NCBI GenBank assembly: GCA_034669045.1
Contig: JAXDOD010000122.1
Coordinates: forward strand, 1 to 25,679
DNA length: 25,679 bases
Source of the DNA: VAZQ01 sp034669045
GTDB taxonomy: Bacteria > Pseudomonadota > Alphaproteobacteria > Rhizobiales > Xanthobacteraceae
Direction: 5' to 3'
The notes beneath the pieces were generated by a model, which saw nothing but the letters and a program-made list of their open reading frames with translations, had not been told where the DNA came from and did not search any database. Position numbers and translations under genes: made by a program. Below are positions 14,783 to 22,060 of this stretch, piece after piece; positions within the stretch are counted from its first letter, which is position 1, and every line of letters begins with the position of its first letter.

Positions 14783-15976
14783 ATGCAAGCCCATCCCGGC
14801 AGCGGTGAAACAGGTACGGGTCGAGGCCCGGCGCGCAGTTTCCTCTCGGCCAAGGTCGGGCTGGTGCTCGCTTCCGCGCTGGTGTCGCTGGTGATCATCG
14901 AGGTCGGCTTCCGGCTCGCTGCCGGGCTGCCGGTCTTCAAGCTCGCCAATTGGCGGACCGAGCAGGTCGTGATGAATACGCTCGGCGAACGCGCCCTCGT
15001 CGATCCGGTCCTGGGCTGGACGTTGAAGCCCTGGAACCAGTCGGACGATTATTCGACCATCGATCACGGCATCCGTCGCAGCTTCGATGAAACGGCCGTC
15101 CGCACCGGCGCCATCCTGGCGGTTGGCGATTCCTACACCGAGGGCTGGGAGGTCGACGACGACGAAAGCTGGCCGGCCTATCTGGAGAAGCTCACCGGCA
15201 TGCCGGTCGTCAACGCCGGCGTCGGCGGCTACGGGACCGATCAGATCGTCCTGCGGGCGGAGCAGATGCTGGCGGTCGTGAAGCCGAAGATCCTGCTGGT
15301 GGGCTTTCTCGAATACGACATCTTCAGAGCCGGCCACTCGGTGTTCGGCGCGCCGAAGCCCTATTTCACCCTCGCAAACGGCGAGCTGCGCTACCATCCG
15401 CCGGGCCGGATCGAACTGCGGCGCCCGGGCGGGCCGTTGTCGTCACTCGCCAAGACGCTCCGCGACCCGCTCGGCTACTCCGCCGCCGCCGACTACGTGC
15501 TGGCGCGTCTTCATCCGAGTTATTGGTACAGCACGAGTTCGCGGGCGCAGGACCGCAAGGTCGACATCGACGCGGCCGCGGTCACCTGCGCGCTGCTGCG
15601 GCGGCTGAAGACCGCGACGGATCGCGACGACGTCAAGTTGATGCTGTTCATGCAGTACTACGCGCCGGTCGTTTTGGCATCCGACAAGCCGTCCTATGAC
15701 GCACAGCGCGTCCTCGACTGTTCCCAGGCGATGGGGATCCGCGTGGTCGACCAGTTTGCGTCGCTGCGCACCATCGCGGCCGCCGATCCGGGCGCCCTCC
15801 GCGACTACTACATGTCCAACGGCGCGCTTTACAGCCACATGTCGGCCATCGGCAACGAGCACGCGGCCAATCTCCTGGCTCCGGCATTGCGGGACTGGCT
15901 GCCGCTCGTCACCGGCTCGTCGCAAACCGCGGCGACGCCGCCCTCGGCAGGCGAGGCGTCGAACGCGACCGAGTAG
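14783..15976 (+). CDS. membrane-anchored SGNH/GDSL-hydrolase-like protein
   Basis: A 397-residue protein with the ATG at 14783 and GGAG 8 bases upstream. One membrane segment (about 24-46, VGLVLASALVSLVIIEVGF) follows a hydrophilic start; the rest should face the periplasm. SGNH block I is present as AVGDSYTEGWEVDDDESWP with nucleophile Ser117, and block II as VVNAGVGGYGTDQ (143-153). Block III, usually ending in a catalytic Asn, reads LLVGFLEYDIF with Tyr178 at that place. The C-terminal block reads LYSHMSAIGNEH with His352 but no Asp two or three residues before it. So serine and histidine are kept while Asn and Asp appear altered by eye alignment. Members act on acyl or acetyl groups of polysaccharides and lipids. 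The GT87-like enzyme facing it (stops 24 bases apart) hints at envelope glycan work. Confidence 0.85.
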   Translation: MQAHPGSGETGTGRGPARSFLSAKVGLVLASALVSLVIIEVGFRLAAGLPVFKLANWRTEQVVMNTLGERALVDPVLGWTLKPWNQSDDYSTIDHGIRRSFDETAVRTGAILAVGDSYTEGWEVDDDESWPAYLEKLTGMPVVNAGVGGYGTDQIVLRAEQMLAVVKPKILLVGFLEYDIFRAGHSVFGAPKPYFTLANGELRYHPPGRIELRRPGGPLSSLAKTLRDPLGYSAAADYVLARLHPSYWYSTSSRAQDRKVDIDAAAVTCALLRRLKTATDRDDVKLMLFMQYYAPVVLASDKPSYDAQRVLDCSQAMGIRVVDQFASLRTIAAADPGALRDYYMSNGALYSHMSAIGNEHAANLLAPALRDWLPLVTGSSQTAATPPSAGEASNATE

Positions 15977-15999
15977 CCCTGCGCCGGCCGCCGCGAAGC

Positions 16000-17289
16000 T
16001 CACGCCGGCTTGAGCCGTGGCCCGGTGCGCGTAAGCGGCCGCGCCCGGCCGGCGTGCCAAGCGCCCCGGGCGAGCGCCGCCAGCATGATCAGCCCGCCGA
16101 ACAGCCATAGCGATACCAGCGTGCGGGCGATCAGCGCCGCCGGCCAGCCGGGTTGCAGTTGCGGCATCACGACCGGCAGCGACGTGAGCGCCAGGCCGGT
16201 CCACATCAGCCGGCGTGTGACGGGATCGTCGGGCAATCCCAGGCACCCGCCGAGATGGAGCGCAAACGGCAGCAGCAGGAGCAGGTAATAGTGCGTCCAG
16301 GCGATCGGACTTGTCACGAATGCCAGGGTCAGCACCAGCGAAAACCCCAGCAGGTCGCGCGCCTTAAGTGCGCCGCTCACCGGCGGGCCCGGCGGCTTGC
16401 GGTCGGCGCGCCAGATCAGCCAGAAGGTCGCGCCGAACATCGCCGCCAGCACGATCGTGCGCGCAGCCTTGGAGGCGACCGGCAACTGCGTCGGAACCCA
16501 GCTCCACAGCAGCGCATCGCCGGTCGTGAGCCGGAGCATAAATCCGTCGATCGACTGCACGTTGAAGGCGGGGATCACGCCGAAGGCAAACGGTTCGACG
16601 CAGAAATGGTACCAGCCGATGTTGATGTTGATGCCGAAGTACCACAGCGACAACAGCCCGATCAGCGCGACCATGGTGGCGCCGCCGGCGACCACGCGCC
16701 AGCGTCCGCGCATCACGAAATAGGCGCCGAACAGCAGCAGCGGCAGCTTGAACGCCGCGCAGGCTCCGAGCACCAGCCCAGCCGAATAATCGCAGCCGGC
16801 GCGCCACAGCAGCAAGGCTACGACCAGGAACAGGAGAATGAAATGTGTGGTGTTGCCTTCACGCAGGCTGTTCACCATCGGCCCGCTGATCAGAAACAGC
16901 AGCAGTAGGAGCGCGCGCGCCTGCATGTCGAGCCGGGCGACCCGCGACAGCAGCGCCCAGGCGGCCAGCGCCGCGGCGATGCCGAGCGCCAGAAACATCC
17001 ACGACGCCGCGTCCTTGTCCAGAAAAGACAGCGGCACGAACAGCCAGGCAAAGATCGGAAGGTTGACGAAGGTGACGGCGCCGGTCTCGTCGTTGGACCA
17101 GGGCTGAGCGGCGCCGTACCGCCAGATGACCTCGCCGGCCGGATAATAGGCCTTGAAGAAGTCGCTGAAGATGTCGGCCGGCTCCGAGATCTGCCAGAGC
17201 AGCAGGTGGATCGTCATGCCGGCGAGCGCACACGCGACCACGGCGGCGCGATTGCCGATCAGCCGTCGCGCCGCAGTCGCGAATTCCAT
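16000..17289 (-). CDS. GT87/DUF2029-like polyprenyl-phosphate-dependent glycosyltransferase
   Basis: A 429-residue polytopic membrane protein with about ten hydrophobic segments, for example VVACALAGMTIHLLLW (17-32), ARALLLLLFLISGPMV and FILLFLVVALLLW. It has a GT-C layout: after the first membrane helix a periplasmic loop reads SEPADIFSDFFKAYYPAGEV, with an Asp (Asp43) where GT87 enzymes such as mycobacterial PimE have their catalytic acid. SLREGNTTHFILLF matches the 'GQ.N..LL' family region. Members transfer a sugar, often mannose or arabinose, from a polyprenyl-phosphate donor on the periplasmic side. The acceptor is unknown. The ATG at 17289 has only a weak ribosome-binding site. The gene lies 91 bases downstream of the propeller cytochrome gene and could be read through from it, past the hairpin at 17315-17336. 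Confidence 0.87.
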   Translation of the reverse strand: MEFATAARRLIGNRAAVVACALAGMTIHLLLWQISEPADIFSDFFKAYYPAGEVIWRYGAAQPWSNDETGAVTFVNLPIFAWLFVPLSFLDKDAASWMFLALGIAAALAAWALLSRVARLDMQARALLLLLFLISGPMVNSLREGNTTHFILLFLVVALLLWRAGCDYSAGLVLGACAAFKLPLLLFGAYFVMRGRWRVVAGGATMVALIGLLSLWYFGININIGWYHFCVEPFAFGVIPAFNVQSIDGFMLRLTTGDALLWSWVPTQLPVASKAARTIVLAAMFGATFWLIWRADRKPPGPPVSGALKARDLLGFSLVLTLAFVTSPIAWTHYYLLLLLPFALHLGGCLGLPDDPVTRRLMWTGLALTSLPVVMPQLQPGWPAALIARTLVSLWLFGGLIMLAALARGAWHAGRARPLTRTGPRLKPA

Positions 17290-17314
17290 CAGCGAGATCC
17301 GGGCTCCGGTATCC

Positions 17315-17336
17315 GCGCCGGCAGACAGGCCGGCGC
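17315..17336 (-). terminator. hairpin downstream of the propeller cytochrome gene
   Basis: GCGCCGGC (17315-17322) and GCCGGCGC (17329-17336) form a perfect 8-bp GC stem with a 6-base loop. On the minus strand it begins about 44 bases after the cytochrome stop and lies before the GT87 start. There is no T-run, so it may be a Rho-assisted terminator, an mRNA 3' stabiliser or an attenuating hairpin rather than an intrinsic terminator. Confidence 0.35.
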
Positions 17337-17380
17337 CATGGCAGTACCCAGGTTCACGCCGAGGTCCTCCGTGCCTGCCA

Positions 17381-19543
17381 TCACCGCGCCAGTGGATCGG
17401 GGCGCACCTGGAACTTCACCACCTTCGGCTTCGTCCCCTTGCCGCCTTCGTTGTGGAACGGGGTGCGATTTCCGTAGGTCGACCACAGGCCGCGTCCCTT
17501 CCAGCCGGCGTTGGGATCGTCGATGCGTCCGTCCGCGCCCTTGGCGAAGAAGCCCATCGGGTAGGGGACGCGGAGCTGGATGAACTTCCCGTCCAGCAGA
17601 ACATGCAGCGAGTCGGAATTGTTGCCGGTCGCGATCGGGACGTCCTTGCCCAGGCCGGACGTGTCGTGCTGGTCGACGAAGGTGTAGTAGCTGCCTTCGG
17701 CGCTGCCCGTTTCCGGAGCCGACACGCTTTCGAACTGCGGTCCCGGCAGCGGATAGAGCGTCCAGCCGTCGGGGCAATGCTTGCCGGTCGCCTCCGGGCC
17801 GTTCAGCGGTCCTTTGCACTTGCGGCGGTCGAAGCTCGCCATGTGGCCGCTCGCCAGCGGCGTCCACACCACCCCGTGGCTGTCGATGTCGATTCCGCGC
17901 GGCGAATAGCCGGGGAGCGGCACGTCATAGACTTCCGAGAGCAGGGTGTCGGGATCGAGACGGATCACCATGCCGGGGAAGCCGAGCACCGATCCCCAGA
18001 TCGTGCCGTCCGCCGGGCTCGGCGCGATGCCATAGAAGCCGGCCTGCACGCGCTTGTCCTTGGTGGGATCGACCGGCTGGTTCGGATCGGTGAAGCCCTC
18101 GTCGCGTTTGCCGTTGCCGTTGGTGTCGAGGATGATCGGCGTCCAGCTTTGCGATTTCGCCTCGTCGCCGGTCTCCTCGAACTTGTTCAGGTCGAGCCAG
18201 CCGACGACGTCGCCGTTGCCGGCGCCGCCCACGCCGCTCGACGCCCACAGCCGGTTCTTGGCATCGAACTGCAGATGGTGCGTGCTGAAGCAGGTGTCGA
18301 TGAGGGTGAACTTCTCCGTCTTCGGATCGTACATCGAGAGCTGCCGCCCGGCACGTTCGACCGGGTAGGTTTTCGCCGAGGGATGGTCGGAGCCTTTGCG
18401 GCAGAAGCTCGCGGTCTGCGGCCCGTGGATGCGTGAGGTGAACCAGGCGCGGCCCTTGCCGTCGATCATCGGGTTGTGCGGCGACGTCTGGCTGTCCCAG
18501 ATCGGCTCGGCGCCCCAGTAGGGCGACGGCGCGAACATCGGGTCGGTGGCCGAAGACGGCGTCTTGGGATCGCGGACCGGGACCTTGATGTCGTAGGCCC
18601 TGTGGTTCACCGGATCGAGCACCGGAACGTAGTCGGTGCTCCATTCCGGCGAGCCGTAGATCGGGCCGTTGGCATTGATCGTCGGATTGCGCCGGTCGGT
18701 CGAGATCTGGTCGTGCAGGTACATCTTGGGGCCGCCCCAATCCCACACGGTCACGACCACGTTGCGCTCGACCCCCTGCGGGCGTTGCGGCTTGGCCTTG
18801 GGCAGTTCGCCGGCGGCGATGCGGTCGGTCCAGTCCGCGAACAGCTTGAAGGCGCGCTGGGTATCGAGCCGGCCCATGTTGCGGACCATGGTCTCGCTCG
18901 CCTGTCCGGACTGAACGCGCCGGACCCAGGCGGAATAGGAATCGGGTTGCGCGAGCTCCGGTGAAAGCGTCCGCGTGGCCTTGTTGCCCAGTTGGTGGCA
19001 GCCGATGCAGCCGTCGGTCTTGAGGGCGGTCAGCCAGTGGCTCTGGGTCCGCATCGCGGTCGGAATGCCGTTGCCCTTTTCGCCGGTGCCGGGGAATTCG
19101 CTCTTGTCCGGCATCTTGAGCATCGACCACCAGTAGATGGCCGGATAGTACTCGGCCGCCGCCGCCGGGGTCGGCGCTGGGACTGCGGTGAGGTTGAGGA
19201 TCTTGCCGGGGGCGGTGTTGACCTTGGGCGAATCCACCAGCCCGTAGCCGCGCACCCATACGTTGTAATTCGCCTTCGGCAGTTCCGGCAGCACGTAGCG
19301 GCCCTGGTCGTCGGTCACCACGATCTTCGCGAAGCGGGTGGGCAGGTCGTTGGTTTCAGCGATGACCCAGACGCCGGCTTCCGGGCCGTTCGGCCCGCCC
19401 ACCACGCCGCCGAGGTCGGTATCGCCGATGCGGATCGCCGGATCGGTGGCCGGCTGGGCCTGGAGTTGCGCCGGCGGCGCCCCCAGCAGCATGGCCGTGC
19501 CGGCCGCCATCAGACTCAGGTACAACCCGTTGGTCGTCCTCAT
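17381..19543 (-). CDS. exported carboxypeptidase-regulatory-like / CxxCH / beta-propeller protein
   Basis: A 720-residue exported protein with the ATG at 19543 and AGAGGAA about 7-13 bases upstream. Its signal peptide (MRTTNGLYLSLMAAGTAMLL..) is cleaved near QAQPA. A carboxypeptidase-regulatory-like beta-sandwich follows (about 43-120: GGVVGGPNGPEAGVWVIAE, VTDDQGRYVLPELPKANYNVWVRGYG). A heme c motif is next, C179-I-G-C182-H183, in a cytochrome-like region to about 245. The long C-terminal half shows repeats of propeller type, with Vgb/streptogramin-lyase-like phrases (DGKGRAWFTS, FDAKNRLWASS, PADGTIWGSV, DSHGVVWTPL). A calcium-loop-like DTNGNGKRDEG lies at about 473-483. A periplasmic dehydrogenase or lyase feeding electrons to the heme is plausible; substrate and reaction are unknown. 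It is transcribed divergently from the LVIVD gene. Confidence 0.88.
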   Translation of the reverse strand: MRTTNGLYLSLMAAGTAMLLGAPPAQLQAQPATDPAIRIGDTDLGGVVGGPNGPEAGVWVIAETNDLPTRFAKIVVTDDQGRYVLPELPKANYNVWVRGYGLVDSPKVNTAPGKILNLTAVPAPTPAAAAEYYPAIYWWSMLKMPDKSEFPGTGEKGNGIPTAMRTQSHWLTALKTDGCIGCHQLGNKATRTLSPELAQPDSYSAWVRRVQSGQASETMVRNMGRLDTQRAFKLFADWTDRIAAGELPKAKPQRPQGVERNVVVTVWDWGGPKMYLHDQISTDRRNPTINANGPIYGSPEWSTDYVPVLDPVNHRAYDIKVPVRDPKTPSSATDPMFAPSPYWGAEPIWDSQTSPHNPMIDGKGRAWFTSRIHGPQTASFCRKGSDHPSAKTYPVERAGRQLSMYDPKTEKFTLIDTCFSTHHLQFDAKNRLWASSGVGGAGNGDVVGWLDLNKFEETGDEAKSQSWTPIILDTNGNGKRDEGFTDPNQPVDPTKDKRVQAGFYGIAPSPADGTIWGSVLGFPGMVIRLDPDTLLSEVYDVPLPGYSPRGIDIDSHGVVWTPLASGHMASFDRRKCKGPLNGPEATGKHCPDGWTLYPLPGPQFESVSAPETGSAEGSYYTFVDQHDTSGLGKDVPIATGNNSDSLHVLLDGKFIQLRVPYPMGFFAKGADGRIDDPNAGWKGRGLWSTYGNRTPFHNEGGKGTKPKVVKFQVRPDPLAR

Positions 19544-19722
19544 GTCCTGTTCCTCTCGTCTTTGGACCCGCTGCAAGTCCGGGGGGTGTCACGCCCGCGG
19601 CAGTGATCGCGGCAATGCTGCCGTGCGCCCAGGCTTCGGCTGATATCCATGCACAAACCACCGCGGTCTGCAATAATCCGCGGGAGCGCACCCGTAATCC
19701 CCGACCCCCACTGGAGACCAGC
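19544..19722. promoter_or_regulatory. divergent promoter region between two propeller genes
   Basis: 179 bases separate the divergent starts. CCGCGG occurs at 19661-19666 and 19678-19683; the two copies also pair as 6-bp arms around TCTGCAATAAT, which contains a -10-like CAATAAT, about 40-60 bases before the LVIVD ATG. This could be an operator overlapping a promoter, but CCGCGG is self-complementary and frequent in GC-rich DNA. The frame running into this region from 19603 lacks a supported start. Confidence 0.4.
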
Positions 19723-20910
19723 ATGGCTGAAACGCTGCACGCCGCGCAAGACGCTGCCGGAACCGCGCCGCGCGGCTCGTCGAACATCCGCCATCTCAGC
19801 CGCATGGAGCTGCCGGGCGGCGGGCAGGTCGTGATCCAGGGCCATTACGCCTTCGTCGGCCATCAGCATCGGCCGGACGGCACGACGATCCTCGACATCT
19901 CGGACCCGCGCAATCCCAAGATCGTCAGCAAGCTGATGACCACGCATCCCTGGACGCATTCGCACAAGGTCCGCGTGGTGGACGAGATCATGGTGGTCAA
20001 TTCCGAGATCGAGCCGGGCGCCGGATCGTACCGGGATTATCCGATGGGCGGATTTCACATTTATGACGTCAAGGACAAGACCAATCCCAAGCTCATCACC
20101 TTCGTCAGGACGCACGGCAAGGGCACGCACCGCTTCGACCTCGACGAGAACTACGCCTATATCTCGACCGAGATGGAGGGCTTCGTTGGCAACATCCTGG
20201 TGATCTACGACATTCGCAGCCCGTCGAAGCCGGTCGAGGTGTCGCGCTGGTGGCTTGAGAACCAGAACACGGCCGCGAGCGACACGCCGCATCGCAAGGG
20301 CGCCGAGCACCGCCTGCATCACGCCATGCGCTGCGGCAACGAGATGTATGCCGGCTGCTGGATGTCGGGCCTCTCGATCATAGACGTGAGCGATATCAAC
20401 AAGCCGCGCACGCTGTCGCGCTACGAATACGATCCCGCATGCCCCGAGCCGACCCACACCTTCCTCAGGGTGCCGGGTCCGATCGGCGGCAGGAGCATCG
20501 CGGTCTCGACCGAGGAGGAGCGCGCGCACCGCGGTCCCGATGCCGGCAAGCCGCATGCGCCGCTGCGCACCTGGGACGTCACCGATCCGACCAAGCCGAA
20601 GCTGCTGTGCTCCTACCACGTGCCGCATTCGGCCTCCCCCTACGACGGCGACAAGCATCGCTTCGGTGCGCATCAGCTCCGCGAACAGGTGGACAAGGAC
20701 GGCCTGCTCTACGTCACCTGGTTCGGCGGCGGCCTGCGCATCATCGACATCAACGATCCGGCCGATCCGCAGGAGCGCGGCTACTTCATTCCTAAGCCCG
20801 GCATCGGGCTTGCGGCGCCGCTCACCAACGACGTCTACCAGGACGACCGCGGCTTGCTGGTCGTGACCGACAAGGCTTGCGGCATGGACGTGATCGAGTT
20901 CAAGAGGTGA
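19723..20910 (+). CDS. LVIVD-repeat beta-propeller protein
   Basis: A 395-residue protein; the ATG at 19723 has GGAG six bases upstream (19713-19716). Six LVIVD-type repeats are readable: TTILDISDPRNPKIV (about 54-68), FHIYDVKDKTNPKLI (111-125), LVIYDIRSPSKPVEV (159-173), LSIIDVSDINKPRTL (217-231), LRTWDVTDPTKPKLL (281-295) and LRIIDINDPADPQER (338-352). Each is the outer strand of a propeller blade. There is no signal peptide or membrane segment, so it appears cytoplasmic although many LVIVD proteins are exported. It is histidine-rich at inter-blade positions (His75, 79, 81, 131, 136, 196, 199, 200, 245, 299, 302, 312, 317), as in metal-binding propellers such as SELENBP1/methanethiol oxidase; that comparison is inference. 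The Bug-protein gene starts 53 bases downstream, so the two may share a transcript. Confidence 0.9.
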   Translation: MAETLHAAQDAAGTAPRGSSNIRHLSRMELPGGGQVVIQGHYAFVGHQHRPDGTTILDISDPRNPKIVSKLMTTHPWTHSHKVRVVDEIMVVNSEIEPGAGSYRDYPMGGFHIYDVKDKTNPKLITFVRTHGKGTHRFDLDENYAYISTEMEGFVGNILVIYDIRSPSKPVEVSRWWLENQNTAASDTPHRKGAEHRLHHAMRCGNEMYAGCWMSGLSIIDVSDINKPRTLSRYEYDPACPEPTHTFLRVPGPIGGRSIAVSTEEERAHRGPDAGKPHAPLRTWDVTDPTKPKLLCSYHVPHSASPYDGDKHRFGAHQLREQVDKDGLLYVTWFGGGLRIIDINDPADPQERGYFIPKPGIGLAAPLTNDVYQDDRGLLVVTDKACGMDVIEFKR

Positions 20911-20963
20911 GTCGCTGCCGCGGTTCGACCCTCAAAAACGCGCCTCCGATAGATGCCAAGCCG

Positions 20964-22001
20964 ATGACCGTCAGCAGACAGCAGCGCATGAAAGCCACCA
21001 GGCCCTTGTGGGCCGCCGCGCTCGCGCTGGTGCTGTGCGCTGCAAGTCAACACGCGTTTGCGCAGGACGGTTTCTATCGCGGCAAGACGGTGACGATCGT
21101 CGTCGGCTATTCGGCCGGCGGCGGCTACGACCAATATGCGCGGCTGCTCGCGCGCCATATGGGCCGCCACATCCCGGGCGCGCCCAACGTGATCGTGCAG
21201 AACATGCCGGGTGCCGCCAGCATGACCTCGGTCCGCCATCTCGACGCCAACGCGGCGAAGGACGGCACCGTCATCACCACGTTCGATCCCGGGCTGATCC
21301 TGGAAACGGTCGCGTCGCCCGAGGTCTACAAGGTCCGCTTCGCGGACTTCCAGTGGATCGGCACGCTGCTGCGCGACATCCGCATCTGCTACGCCTCGAC
21401 CGCGAGCGGCGTTCGCACCTGGGACGACATGATGAGCCGCAAGGAGTTCCTGATCGGCAATACCGCGAAGGGCTCCAACGCCTATGTCAACGGCGCGATC
21501 CTGCGCAAGGTGTTCTTCGCCCCGGTGCGACAGATCTCCGGCTATCCCGGCAGCAACGAGCAGCGGCTAGCGCTCGAGCGCGGCGAGCTCGAAGGCAATT
21601 GCGGCTCCTGGACCGCGATCCCGCAGGACTGGATCCTCAATCACAGGATCAGCGCGCTGGTCCGCTTCTCGCCGAAGCGGCCGGCGGACATGCCGGCGAG
21701 CGTACCCTTCGTCAACGAGCTCGCGAAATCGCAGGAGCAGAAGGACCTGCTGGATGTCCTCAACGGCTCGGGCGAGCTGGGCCGGCCGTTCATCGTCGCC
21801 AAGGCGGTGCCGGCCGACCGGGTCAAGGTGCTGCGCAGCGGGCTGGACGCCACGCTGAAGGACGAAGGCTTCCTCGCCGAGGCGCAGAAGCAGAACCTGC
21901 TGCTCGATCCGGTCAGCGGCGAGGAAGCCGAGAAGATCATCGCGACGATCTACGCCGCGCCGCCGGAGCTGGCCCGGAAGGTCAAAGAGGTACTCGAATA
22001 G
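20964..22001 (+). CDS. Bug-family (TctC-like) solute-binding protein
   Basis: The third Bug-type periplasmic binding protein in the window, 345 residues from ATG 20964 (MTVSRQQRMKATRPLW); ATG 20988 (MKATRPLW) would shorten the basic region by eight residues. Neither has a strong ribosome-binding site, and the open frame starting further upstream overlaps the LVIVD gene. A signal peptide core WAAALALVLCAASQ ends with cleavage near AFAQD. Family hallmarks are FYRGKTVTIVVGYSAGGGYD, ARLLARHMGRHIPGAP, QNMPGAAS, and the C-terminal LDATLKDEGFLAEAQK plus LLLDPVSGEEAE. It is more distant from the other two Bug proteins than they are from each other. It sits 5' of dioxygenase and hydratase genes and probably delivers their substrate. 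No membrane components are nearby. Confidence 0.92.
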   Translation: MTVSRQQRMKATRPLWAAALALVLCAASQHAFAQDGFYRGKTVTIVVGYSAGGGYDQYARLLARHMGRHIPGAPNVIVQNMPGAASMTSVRHLDANAAKDGTVITTFDPGLILETVASPEVYKVRFADFQWIGTLLRDIRICYASTASGVRTWDDMMSRKEFLIGNTAKGSNAYVNGAILRKVFFAPVRQISGYPGSNEQRLALERGELEGNCGSWTAIPQDWILNHRISALVRFSPKRPADMPASVPFVNELAKSQEQKDLLDVLNGSGELGRPFIVAKAVPADRVKVLRSGLDATLKDEGFLAEAQKQNLLLDPVSGEEAEKIIATIYAAPPELARKVKEVLE

Positions 22002-22060
22002 CGCGCTCCGGAATGACGGATTGGCGAGAGTCCGTGTTAGGCTTGATGACGGAGAAGACG

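Noticed and set aside
14603..15397. 264-codon minus-strand open frame opposite the SGNH-like gene
   Set aside because: The plus strand carries the GDSYTEG motif, a membrane anchor and a good ribosome-binding site; the minus frame matches nothing recognisable.
17289..17867. 192-codon minus-strand frame spanning the cytochrome 3' end and the gap to GT87
   Set aside because: It is an alternative frame of the propeller gene that continues by chance into the intergenic region; no ribosome-binding site or motif was found.
19661..19683. CCGCGG pair as a definite operator
   Set aside because: CCGCGG is self-complementary and frequent at this GC content, so it is listed only as part of the low-confidence divergent promoter region.
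21008..22060. Long N-terminal extension of the TauD-like dioxygenase
   Set aside because: It overlaps the Bug protein gene in another frame and lacks protein character; a good ribosome-binding site precedes ATG 22061.
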